Source of the DNA: Dehalococcoidia bacterium | GTDB taxonomy: Bacteria > Chloroflexota > Dehalococcoidia > Lucifugimonadales > UBA3495 | NCBI GenBank assembly: GCA_003523055.1 | Contig: DPHC01000002.1 | Location: 31,150 to 74,531 of the forward strand | DNA: 43,382 nucleotides | Reading direction: 5' to 3' | Shown here: positions 8,950 to 16,106 of the stretch, piece after piece | How positions within the stretch are numbered: position 1 is the first letter of the stretch | Layout of the letters: every line of letters starts with the position of its first letter | Notes under the pieces: model-generated | The model's input: the letters and a program-made list of their open reading frames with translations, nothing else | Database searches by the model: none | Told to the model about the DNA's origin: nothing | Program-made: the position numbers and the translations under genes

Positions 8950-10353
8950 TTATTCCAATGACAACTTGGTCATTTCTAGTTGGACTGGTACAGGATAATT
9001 ACCTGTGAAACAGGCGTCGCAAAACCCTCCCGCTTTGTTTTCAACTGTTTTGAGAAGGTTTTCTACGCTTAAGTACCCCAGACTGTCACAGTTTATGTAT
9101 TCCTTTATTTCTTCAATGGTATGGTTAGCAGCTATTAGGTCCTGTCGCGATGCCATGTCCACTCCCATGTAACAAGAATGCTTGATGGGTGGGGCACAGA
9201 CTCTAAGGTGGACCTCTTTTGCTCCAGATTTTTGCAGCAAATTTACAACGTGCGGAGTGGTAGTACCCCTGACTATACTGTCATCAACCACCACTAACTT
9301 TTTGCCTTCTATGACTTCTTGTAGCGGGTTAAATTTTTGTCTGACGCCAATTTCTCTAAGGCTTTGTTCAGGTTCTATGAACGTTCTTCCGACGTATCGG
9401 TTTTTAATTAACCCATCGCTGAACGGTATGCCAGATTCCATTGAATACCCTACTGCGGCAGCTGTTGAAGAATCAGGTATACCGATGACTAAATCAGCTT
9501 CGACTGGGTGTTCTCTTGCAAGTTGAGCACCTAACCTTCGCCTAACCGAATACACCAATGCATTGTCAATTTTACTATCGGGCCTAGCAAAATATATTAA
9601 TTCAAACACGCACATTTTTCTTGGGTTCGGAGTCAACGTATAAAGGTCAGAATGTAACTGCCCGTCATGAATGGTTATGATTTCACCTGGTGCCAATTCT
9701 TTGACGAATTCGGCGCCTAAGTGATCGAGGGCACAAGTCTCTGATGCTACAATCCATCCATCTTCCCATTTACCCAGGCAAAGTGGACGTATGCCTAATG
9801 GATCTCGCGCTGCTATTAAAGTGTCAGGACTCAAAGCGACTAATGAATACGCCCCCTGGGCTGTTCTCATCAATGATTTCATTCGTTCTGTCCATGAGGA
9901 CCCAGGAGCGTTAACTAATTGATGAGCAAGCACTTCTGAATCAGTAGTCGATGTATAGGTACAATTCCATTGAGTTTTTTGATGTTCTTTAAGCTGTTGT
10001 GCATTAATTATATTGCCGTTGTTGCCTAGAGCTATTTCTCCATGAATACCGTGAGCAATGATTGGCTGGGCGTTACAGATATTACTGCTCCCAGTCGTTG
10101 AATAACGGGTATGCCCAATGACCAAATCACCGGGTAGATGGGACAAACTATCTTCTCGGAAAATTTGTGACACCAATCCCATGTCTGTGTGGACTCGTAT
10201 AGTTGTACCGTCGGTTGCTGCTATACCTGCACTTTCTTGGCCCCTATGCTGCAAGGCATAAAGGCCAAAGAAAGCTAATCTACTAGCTTCAGAACTTTGG
10301 GAATAGATCCCAACTACGCCACATTCGTCTTTTGGATGATCCGATAATGTCAA
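8950..10353 (-). CDS. purF: Amidophosphoribosyltransferase
   Basis: The 467-aa product catalyses the committed step of purine synthesis (PRPP + glutamine to phosphoribosylamine). An N-terminal Ntn glutaminase domain is followed by a phosphoribosyltransferase domain with the PRPP loop VVVDDSIVRGTT. Cys11 of DECGVVG is the nucleophile, so a ten-residue propeptide is expected to be removed, as in the Bacillus-type enzyme. The family's iron-sulfur cysteines also appear present (MCVFEL, KHSCYMG and CDAC near the C-terminus), so this is probably the 4Fe-4S form. The start is a TTG with GGAG 6-7 nt upstream; no ATG is available before Cys11. First gene of the pur block; 92 nt separate it from jag upstream on the same strand. 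Confidence 0.97.
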   Translation of the reverse strand: MTLSDHPKDECGVVGIYSQSSEASRLAFFGLYALQHRGQESAGIAATDGTTIRVHTDMGLVSQIFREDSLSHLPGDLVIGHTRYSTTGSSNICNAQPIIAHGIHGEIALGNNGNIINAQQLKEHQKTQWNCTYTSTTDSEVLAHQLVNAPGSSWTERMKSLMRTAQGAYSLVALSPDTLIAARDPLGIRPLCLGKWEDGWIVASETCALDHLGAEFVKELAPGEIITIHDGQLHSDLYTLTPNPRKMCVFELIYFARPDSKIDNALVYSVRRRLGAQLAREHPVEADLVIGIPDSSTAAAVGYSMESGIPFSDGLIKNRYVGRTFIEPEQSLREIGVRQKFNPLQEVIEGKKLVVVDDSIVRGTTTPHVVNLLQKSGAKEVHLRVCAPPIKHSCYMGVDMASRQDLIAANHTIEEIKEYINCDSLGYLSVENLLKTVENKAGGFCDACFTGNYPVPVQLEMTKLSLE

Positions 10354-10445
10354 TTGTCACTCCACGCTTTAATGCTGGTTGTACATAAGGTTTAAACTAT
10401 TGTTACGTTACATCATATTAATTACGATTGACTGGTTCAGTATGT

Positions 10446-11225
10446 TTATTTGTCTAGATAAATTTCAACTTTTCGATTATCCGCTTCCCCGATACTTTCG
10501 GTTTTAATACCGTCATATTCTGTTAAAGAAACATGGATGATGCGCCTGTCTGCTGCATTCATAGGTTCCAGAGTTACACTTCTACCGGTTTGTTTCACTC
10601 GATCTGCTACTCTAATCGCCATTTCTTTGAGAGTCGTTTCTCTTCTGTCTCGGTATCCTTCAGCATCAATTACAATTCTTGTATTGGTTCCGGTCTGGGT
10701 TCTTACAATCGAATTGACCAAGAACTGCAGGGACATCAGGGTTTGTCCGCGTCTGCCTATTAATAATCCAGTATCATTGCCACTCAATTCTATGGCTAGG
10801 GTGCTACCTGGCGTACTGTACTCTTCATTAATGTTACAAATGACGTCCACTTTTGTCGCGGTTAATATGTCATTCACTGTTGTCATCGCTAGTGCTGTCA
10901 TTTCACTATCGTCGACAGGCTCTCCAGATTCTACTTTTGGAATATTCGGTTCTCTACGTGGTGCAGGTTTTTTTACGGCTGCTACTCTTGGCTTACTAGT
11001 GGATTTGGGCACTGCCGGTTTTTTTGCTGGACTCCTTTTGGGTGGGGCAGGTCGTTTCCCTAGAGAAACTTTGACTCTAGCTAATTCACCTCCAATTCCT
11101 AAAAATCCTGCTTTACCTTTGTTTAGTATTTCTACTTCGACCTCTGTTCGGTCTACGTTTAGTTCCATTAGCGCCAGTTCTATTGCTTCGTCGACTGTGC
11201 GGGCGCTGCGTTCTACTATTTCCAT
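10446..11225 (-). CDS. jag: Jag/SpoIIIJ-associated RNA-binding protein (Jag_N-KH-R3H)
   Basis: The 259-aa product has the full Jag layout. The N-terminal Jag_N domain (about 1-52) contains KGKAGFLGIGG. A Lys/Pro/Ala-rich linker follows (about 57-100), then a KH-like domain with LLIGRRGQTLMSLQ and an R3H domain near the end (AADRRIIHVSL). Jag proteins bind RNA and work with YidC/KhpA in membrane protein and envelope biogenesis. GGAGG lies 6 nt before the ATG, which fixes the start. As a result the first 37 codons lie inside the 3' end of yidC in a different frame (113-nt overlap). Last gene of the rpmH-rnpA-yidD-yidC-jag operon. Confidence 0.95.
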   Translation of the reverse strand: MEIVERSARTVDEAIELALMELNVDRTEVEVEILNKGKAGFLGIGGELARVKVSLGKRPAPPKRSPAKKPAVPKSTSKPRVAAVKKPAPRREPNIPKVESGEPVDDSEMTALAMTTVNDILTATKVDVICNINEEYSTPGSTLAIELSGNDTGLLIGRRGQTLMSLQFLVNSIVRTQTGTNTRIVIDAEGYRDRRETTLKEMAIRVADRVKQTGRSVTLEPMNAADRRIIHVSLTEYDGIKTESIGEADNRKVEIYLDK

Positions 11226-12048
11226 CGTTTACCTCCGATGAATTATTTTGTTGCGTTCGTGATTTGGGTCCGGTGGGTCTAGGAGTGTCTTGACGTATTT
11301 TCTTTGGGAACAATGGCCACAATGGTTGCCAACCAGTAATAAAATATTGAATTCCAACTCCGATCAAATTGGACATTATCCAGTACATTGAAAGGCCACT
11401 AGGGAATTGCAGAGAGAAGAATCCTAACATGATGGGTATCATCCACAGCATCATAGCTTGACTAGATTGTTGTCTGGGATCTGCAGATGGGGTTGTAGTC
11501 ATTTTTTGTTGCAGGAATGTCGTAGCGGCAACTAAAAATGGGACTATTATTGGAGACGGATCCGGTGCTCCTAGGTCCAGCCAAAGGAACTGTGAATTAA
11601 TTGGTACAGCCTGGTGTACTGGCAAGAAAGTCAACCAAGAATAGACTAATTCGGAGTATCCTATGAGGTCGTCTGGGTTGCTGTACAGTACTTTAATTAA
11701 GACTCTAAATAACCCTATAAGGATTGGCATTTGGACTATCAATGGTCCTAAGCACCCTATTGGACTGACGCCAGAATCACGATAAATTTTCATTGTTTCT
11801 TGGGATATTCTACTACGGTCTCCTGCATATTTAGATTGCATTTCTCTCATTTTAGGCTGAAGAGCATTCATGCTTCGCATTTGTTTAAGTTGTTTCAAGG
11901 TTAGGGGCAAAGTTATTAGCCTTACTAAGACGGTAAATGCAACGATTGCAATAGCCATATTATGGAAGAACAAAATATAAAATACCATCAATGTGTTTAA
12001 CATCGGCCTGATGATTATTTCAGACCACAATAATGTAAAAATCTCCAT
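11113..12048 (-). CDS. yidC: YidC/Oxa1-family membrane protein insertase
   Basis: The 311-aa polytopic membrane protein belongs to the short, Gram-positive-type YidC group without a large periplasmic domain. The conserved groove arginine fits Arg43 in TVLVRLITLPL. The cytoplasmic hairpin (MRSMNALQPKMREMQSKY) and the SPIGCLGPLIVQMPI segment are typical. The C-terminal tail is long and strongly basic (rich in Arg, Lys, Asn), as in YidC2/Oxa1 proteins that bind ribosomes. The last 37 or so codons overlap the start of jag by 113 nt in another frame. AAAGG lies 7 nt before the ATG. Gene order rpmH-rnpA-yidD-yidC-jag is the classic insertion cluster, here with an extra lipoprotein gene between yidD and yidC. 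Confidence 0.95.
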   Translation of the reverse strand: MEIFTLLWSEIIIRPMLNTLMVFYILFFHNMAIAIVAFTVLVRLITLPLTLKQLKQMRSMNALQPKMREMQSKYAGDRSRISQETMKIYRDSGVSPIGCLGPLIVQMPILIGLFRVLIKVLYSNPDDLIGYSELVYSWLTFLPVHQAVPINSQFLWLDLGAPDPSPIIVPFLVAATTFLQQKMTTTPSADPRQQSSQAMMLWMIPIMLGFFSLQFPSGLSMYWIMSNLIGVGIQYFITGWQPLWPLFPKKIRQDTPRPTGPKSRTQQNNSSEVNDGNSRTQRPHSRRSNRTGANGTKRRPNRGRSRNTKQR

Positions 12049-12078
12049 TATTTTGCCTTTCTTTTATGCAATATCAAC

Positions 12079-13326
12079 TTATTCACAGACACTCTTTTCT
12101 TCCAGATCGTAACACCAATTCTTTTCAAATCCAGAATTAGATACTCGGATTTTATAAAGGTTGTTAGATTGGCTAGAGATATAGATGTATTCTTCATTTG
12201 GTAAAATTTGAGCCTTGATTCCTTTTTCTGATAGTTCCAGGGTGGATTTAATTCTCGATTCCCCGAGGTCTTGTGGCGTGGGGTCAAGTAAAGTTAGTTT
12301 GCCATCCACTGATACTATTACTAAGCCAGATGGAGTAACAGCTGGCGATGCTATAATTTGTTCTTTATGGTCGTAATTCCAGAGTTCATTACCATTTTTG
12401 TCCAATGCATGAACCACACCATCCACTGACGCTGCGAATATGGTTGAACCTTTTACCACCGGCGGCCCCCAGAACCAGTTCGATGCCTCAAATGTCCACC
12501 TCATTGTTCCAGTTCTATGTTCTATAGCGTACAGTTGCCTGTCCATTGACCCAAATATTACCAAATCTTCGGTTATTATAGGAGATCCAGGTATAGCCCC
12601 GTCAGCGGCGAATGTCCATTGTATCTCTCCGGTTATTCCATCAATAGAATAAAAATTGTTGTTGTGAGCGCCGAAATATAAATTGCCACCATGCACAATA
12701 GGCGTTGACCAAATTCTGTCGTCCAATTGGAAACCCTCCCAGTTATGGGGTTTTCCAGTGGACAATTCATAAGAATTCATAGAACCGTCATTTGAGCCGG
12801 CATAGGCTTTGTTATTAACCGGATCTACTGCCACTCCTGTAAAGATTCTTGGAAGGTCAGTTCCGATTGATTGAGGTTGCTTCCATCCCTGGTCAGATAA
12901 TGAATGGTTAGTTTTATTGAACGAATAGATGTGCCCATTGATCCCGGCGACTAAAATATTATCTTCAAATATTACAGGCGCTTGGTAGGCGCCTTTTAAA
13001 TTATCTTCTTTTCCAGGAGGGTAACTCCACAGTAGTTTCGGTCCTTCAAAGCCTTGATCTTGCACTGCTATTACATGACCGGTTTGATCAACTGTATAAA
13101 TTATGGAAGTGGTGTAATCCATGGCGATCGGAGTCCAGCCTTTGACGGCTTTCCCTAAATCACCTGGGTTACAACCAATCAAAAATATAGCGGCGCAAAT
13201 CGCTAGACAAATACTTAAAATTCGGAGTTGACTACATCTATGCCTGGTTGGGAATTTTAGATGTGAAGGCTGTATATTAATTAACAGGATCGTGCCCCTT
13301 TTTGCCAAAAGGTGTACATCTTCCAA
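12079..13326 (-). CDS. PQQ-type beta-propeller lipoprotein, BamB-like
   Basis: The 415-aa product has a long polar N-terminal region (1-35), a hydrophobic segment (36-51) and a perfect lipobox ending FLIGC (Cys52), so it is predicted to be a lipoprotein. The rest is built of repeated blades with motifs such as VYTVDQTGHVIAVQ, GSNDGSMNSYEL, YSIDGITGEIQWTF, YAIEHRTGTMRWTF and HALDKNGNELWNY, that is PQQ_2/BamB repeats. BamB is an outer-membrane assembly scaffold in proteobacteria; a direct equivalent is not implied. Start: TTG at 13326 with GGGGAG just upstream, which overlaps the end of yidD by 50 nt. No ATG, GTG or TTG lies closer to the signal segment than TTG 13308. The position between yidD and yidC hints at a role in membrane protein insertion. 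Confidence 0.85.
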   Translation of the reverse strand: MEDVHLLAKRGTILLINIQPSHLKFPTRHRCSQLRILSICLAICAAIFLIGCNPGDLGKAVKGWTPIAMDYTTSIIYTVDQTGHVIAVQDQGFEGPKLLWSYPPGKEDNLKGAYQAPVIFEDNILVAGINGHIYSFNKTNHSLSDQGWKQPQSIGTDLPRIFTGVAVDPVNNKAYAGSNDGSMNSYELSTGKPHNWEGFQLDDRIWSTPIVHGGNLYFGAHNNNFYSIDGITGEIQWTFAADGAIPGSPIITEDLVIFGSMDRQLYAIEHRTGTMRWTFEASNWFWGPPVVKGSTIFAASVDGVVHALDKNGNELWNYDHKEQIIASPAVTPSGLVIVSVDGKLTLLDPTPQDLGESRIKSTLELSEKGIKAQILPNEEYIYISSQSNNLYKIRVSNSGFEKNWCYDLEEKSVCE

Positions 13327-13486
13327 TTCTCCCCATACCTTTCAAAGTTCCCTTTAGAATTCCGTATTTATTGATGCTTTCATATGTGTATTGAGAACAT
13401 GATGGGTTGAATCGACAAGATGAAGGCAGATATGGTGATATGGCCAATTGATATCCCTTTATTGTTAATAAAGCTAAGTGCTTCAT
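13277..13486 (-). CDS. yidD: Membrane protein insertion efficiency factor YidD
   Basis: The 69-aa product matches YidD (DUF37, hemolytic domain family). Signatures are IKGYQLAISPYLPSSCRF, NPSCSQYTYESI and KYGILKGTLKGMGRIGRC, with the conserved cysteines. YidD is a small, membrane-associated partner of YidC. Its ATG overlaps the rnpA stop as ATGA, which indicates translational coupling. Its end overlaps the N-terminal coding region of the downstream lipoprotein by 50 nt. Confidence 0.96.
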   Translation of the reverse strand: MKHLALLTIKGYQLAISPYLPSSCRFNPSCSQYTYESINKYGILKGTLKGMGRIGRCTPFGKKGHDPVN

Positions 13487-13941
13487 TCAACCTTCTTTTT
13501 TGAGGAGCCTGATTCAATCAGGAGCCCGAAATTTTTACAAAGCCCGGTCAGGCCAATTTTCATTTCAGTATAATTCGCGGTATTCAATTTGACTCTTGCT
13601 ATTAGGACCACGTCCCATCCTTGTTTCAATTCTATATTTCTTATAATGTTTCGAAATCTTCTCTTGATTTGGTTTCTGGTTACAGCATTTCCGACCCGTT
13701 TATTAATAGAGAAACCAAATCGGTTGTTTGGTAAATTATTTCGGGCAACCTTCAGCACTATTATTCCACTAGACTTAGTTTGCCCATGTTCAAAAACATT
13801 GGCAAAATCACTCTTTCGCTTTAATGAAATTAATTTGGAACCAATAACGCCATTATACTGTGAGCTTGTGTCTTCCTTTAAATCTGCGTCTTCTGAGGAC
13901 AGCTCTTCCGTCTGACGTACTCGATCGTGAGAAGAATCCAT
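13483..13941 (-). CDS. rnpA: Ribonuclease P protein component, with N-terminal extension encoded over rpmH
   Basis: The core (about residues 37-140) is RnpA. It has LKRKSDFANVFEHG at the start, the central FGFSINKRVGNAVTRNQ stretch and the RNR-type basic motif IKRRFRNIIR. RnpA binds the 5' leader of pre-tRNA with the RNase P RNA. At 152 aa it is longer than usual (about 110-120). The extra N-terminal 30 residues are acidic and are read from the same DNA as the end of rpmH in another frame. In this frame the ATG at 13941 is the only ATG, GTG or TTG upstream of the core, so either this start is used (89-nt overlap with rpmH) or a non-canonical GTT/ATT near 13845 is used. The stop overlaps the yidD start (ATGA). 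Confidence 0.9.
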   Translation of the reverse strand: MDSSHDRVRQTEELSSEDADLKEDTSSQYNGVIGSKLISLKRKSDFANVFEHGQTKSSGIIVLKVARNNLPNNRFGFSINKRVGNAVTRNQIKRRFRNIIRNIELKQGWDVVLIARVKLNTANYTEMKIGLTGLCKNFGLLIESGSSKKKVE

Positions 13942-13990
13942 GTACTCTAGCTCTTCTTCGTTTTTTTGGTTGATATGTTCTTTTAGGCAT
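13853..13990 (-). CDS. rpmH: 50S ribosomal protein L34
   Basis: I translated this short frame by hand. It gives 45 aa beginning MPKRTYQPKKRRRARVHGF and ending KGRHKLTV, an unmistakable L34. GGAG lies 8 nt upstream of the ATG, and a strong sigma-70-type promoter is at 14010-14039. It is easily missed because most of it is covered by the rnpA reading frame: the rnpA ATG at 13941 lies 49 nt inside this gene and the two run out of frame for 89 nt. It is the first gene of the L34/RNase P/YidC operon, the normal bacterial order. L34 is a small basic 23S rRNA-binding protein of the large subunit. Confidence 0.95.
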   Translation of the reverse strand: MPKRTYQPKKRRRARVHGFFSRSSTSDGRAVLRRRRFKGRHKLTV

Positions 13991-14009
13991 TTATAAAACT
14001 CCGAATCGA

Positions 14010-14039
14010 ATTATAGAAGGGTATAAGCTGTTCAGTCAA
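14010..14039 (-). promoter_or_regulatory. Sigma-70-type promoter of the rpmH-rnpA-yidD-yidC-jag operon
   Basis: On the minus strand TTGACT (5/6 match) is followed by an 18-bp spacer and a perfect TATAAT (14010-14015). Transcription would start near 14003, leaving a leader of about 13 nt that contains the GGAG site of rpmH. It is one of the two best promoter matches in the window. Confidence 0.8.
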
Positions 14040-14068
14040 GTTAAATTCTGAGGAAGAATGTTATGATG

Positions 14069-14074
14069 TATAAT
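14069..14074 (+). promoter_or_regulatory. -10 box (TATAAT) of the tRNA-Leu gene
   Basis: A perfect TATAAT ends 9 bp before the mature 5' end of the tRNA. The -35 region matches poorly. It lies back to back with the rpmH operon promoter on the other strand. Confidence 0.6.
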
Positions 14075-14083
14075 ACGTCGAGT

Positions 14084-14169
14084 GCCGAAGTGGCGGAATG
14101 GTAGACGCGCTGGTCTCAAAAACCAGTGGGGGCAACCCCGTGTCAGTTCGAGTCTGACCTTCGGTACCA
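14084..14169 (+). tRNA. tRNA-Leu, anticodon CAA
   Basis: The 86-nt class II tRNA folds by eye. The acceptor stem is GCCGAAG paired with CTTCGGT (G-T at the first pair). The anticodon stem CTGGT/ACCAG closes the loop CTCAAAA with anticodon CAA (decodes UUG). The long variable arm GGGGGCAACCCC is typical of leucine tRNAs. The T-loop is GTTCGAGTC, and CCA is encoded at the 3' end. The frequent use of TTG start codons nearby uses initiator tRNA, not this one. Confidence 0.96.
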
Positions 14170-14248
14170 ATTTAATTTTCCAACATACTCGATTTCATGT
14201 TTTGTGTTTTGGGTTTCGTTGTCGTAACTTTAGGTTAGTTGGATCCAG

Positions 14249-15820
14249 TTATTCGATTAAATACTCAGATAGCTTTTCAGCCATCATCATGACCGTTGGG
14301 TAGATTCCTCCAGATCTCGGTATTTTTGGAACTATTGACGCGTCTATTACCCATAAACCTGACATTCCCTTCACTTTTCCGTATTGATCAACAACAGCCA
14401 TTGGATCTGAATTTGGGCCCATTTTACAAGTTCCAGATACGTGCCTGGCTGTTCCTACTGTTTCACGGATCCACAAATCTAACATTTTATCGTCATTTAC
14501 CACATCGTCAGTTGGGCTGATACGATAGTCAATCACCGATTTGTATGCTTCGGAGTCTAATAAATCGATTCCCTTTCGGATTCCTTCCCTAACCCTCCGT
14601 GCATCGTCGGGATGCTGGAGATAGCAATAATTAAATTCTGGCTGGTCGTTAGGATCCGATGATAGTAATTTCACATAACCGCTTCCAGTGGGTAGGCCCA
14701 GTTGGCAAGATAGTCGAGCCACTCTTTCAGGAGGCACCTCACCGGTAATAAATTTTATACGAACTCCCTGCACTCGTTCAGCTCGAGGATCTATCACGGT
14801 GGAAGTTTTTAACACCATATCGTTTTTTTCGTTTGATCCGTCAGAAGTATAATGGAATTCCAAATCAGCCCCATCTGGGTCTAATTCCATTGGCACAGAA
14901 TCTTTTACTTTAAAAGTGATTTGGGCACTGAGGTGATTCATGAGGTTTTTACCAACTCCAGGGCTTGAGTGAATTAGAGGAATTTCAAATTCCTCTAATT
15001 GGTCTTTAGGACCTATTCCAGAAAGCATCAAGAGTTGTGGAGATCTGATCGCTCCACAACTGAGAATGATTTTATCCGCCTCTACAAAAAAAGGTTCTCC
15101 GCCGCTTTCAGCTTCTAATCCGTAGGCAGTCATGTTTTCAAATAATATTTGTTTGACATAAACTTGACCTTTTACCGTAAGATTCAATCGATGCCTCACC
15201 GGATTTAAATAAGCCATAGCGGGGCTGACCCGTATACCATTGACATTATTTGTGGGCCTGACTCCGATCCCAGCAGGATTTGGTCCGTTAGTGTCTGAGA
15301 CTGTCGGAAAACCGGCTTCAGTAACCGAAGTGTGGAAAGCATGTTGTAAGCCGGTGTCCAGTCCTTTGTTACGCCTTCTGACAGGCATAGGGCCATCTGT
15401 CCCGTGAAAATCATCCCTGATATCTGAATCAGTTTCCATCTTTCGGTAATAGGGCAGAACCTTATGGGCAGCCCATTCTTCATTTCCCAAAGATTCCCAT
15501 AAGTCGAAATCTTCAGGGAATGCTCTTTGCATTGCTTGTCCATTAATTGAACCACCTCCACCAATTACTTTCCCTTGTGCAACGTGGATTTGACCTTGTT
15601 CTTCGGTGATTGTGCCTCGTAAAGCCCAGTTATGTATTGAATCTGGAGATTCTCCATAGCGAGTGTCTCCATTTTTTATTTCTTCAGGAATGGATTCGTA
15701 ATCTTGATAGTCCGATCCTGCTTCCAGCAAAAGTACGGATATTTCGGGATTAGCAGACAGGCGATTGGCTAACACTGAGCCAGCAGAACCTGCGCCAACT
15801 ATAATAAAATTATATTTGAT
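14249..15820 (-). CDS. GMC-family FAD oxidoreductase (choline dehydrogenase/alcohol oxidase-like) with a non-canonical ATC or ATT start
   Basis: The family oxidises alcohols with FAD. Seen here: FAD-binding VGAGSAGS near the N-terminus, the GMC signature GGGGSINGQAM, GAIRSPQLLMLSGIG in the middle, and the C-terminal HVSGTCKMG and LWVIDASIVP motifs with the active-site histidine. The GTG at 15775 would start the protein after the GxGxxG motif and delete the first FAD strand. In-frame codons upstream are ATC (15820), GTC, ATT (15826), GAG and GGA, then a TAA stop; AAGGAG lies just before. So ATC (8 nt from the AAGGAG) or ATT (2 nt) must serve as start, or a base was miscalled. Starting at ATC gives 523 aa. 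The next gene on this strand, yielding no obvious operon, is across the tRNA. Confidence 0.85.
   Translation of the reverse strand: MKYNFIIVGAGSAGSVLANRLSANPEISVLLLEAGSDYQDYESIPEEIKNGDTRYGESPDSIHNWALRGTITEEQGQIHVAQGKVIGGGGSINGQAMQRAFPEDFDLWESLGNEEWAAHKVLPYYRKMETDSDIRDDFHGTDGPMPVRRRNKGLDTGLQHAFHTSVTEAGFPTVSDTNGPNPAGIGVRPTNNVNGIRVSPAMAYLNPVRHRLNLTVKGQVYVKQILFENMTAYGLEAESGGEPFFVEADKIILSCGAIRSPQLLMLSGIGPKDQLEEFEIPLIHSSPGVGKNLMNHLSAQITFKVKDSVPMELDPDGADLEFHYTSDGSNEKNDMVLKTSTVIDPRAERVQGVRIKFITGEVPPERVARLSCQLGLPTGSGYVKLLSSDPNDQPEFNYCYLQHPDDARRVREGIRKGIDLLDSEAYKSVIDYRISPTDDVVNDDKMLDLWIRETVGTARHVSGTCKMGPNSDPMAVVDQYGKVKGMSGLWVIDASIVPKIPRSGGIYPTVMMMAEKLSEYLIE
14972..15000. repeat. Perfect 14-bp inverted repeat inside the GMC oxidoreductase gene
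   Basis: Two 14-bp arms (AATTAGAGGAATTT and its exact complement) are separated by a single base. They encode residues LEEFEIPLI of the enzyme. No function is known; it could form a hairpin in DNA or mRNA. Confidence 0.8.
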
Positions 15821-16106
15821 GACAATCTCTCCTTAGTTGATATTCTTCGGTCAAACGTTGTACTACATTACCACTCACTATCCCCATCGAATCAGTTTCC
15901 ATCTTTAACCCGTTAGACCACTCACTGTATCTGTTAAATAGAAGGAATGTTAAAAATGTTTGAAACTAATGAGTGATGATACCTAAAATAATAATGGAAA
16001 AGGCAGTAACAATCTACTGGTACTTAAGCCCAAGTGACAATTATTATTACATTTATTGTTTTTTAAATTATAATTACTCGTATATTTTAGTTATTAGAGG
16101 CGATTT

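Noticed and set aside
10537..11241. Long plus-strand open frame of 234 codons opposite jag
   Set aside because: Composition is low-complexity and it lies antisense to the well-supported jag and the end of yidC; no ribosome-binding site or known family.
12048..12287. 79-codon frame inside the lipoprotein region
   Set aside because: Shadow frame of the beta-propeller gene; low-complexity Lys-rich product.
13483..13941. Reading the acidic N-terminus of rnpA as an ordinary extension with rpmH lost
   Set aside because: Translation in another frame gave L34 (13853-13990), so rpmH is present and overlaps rnpA.
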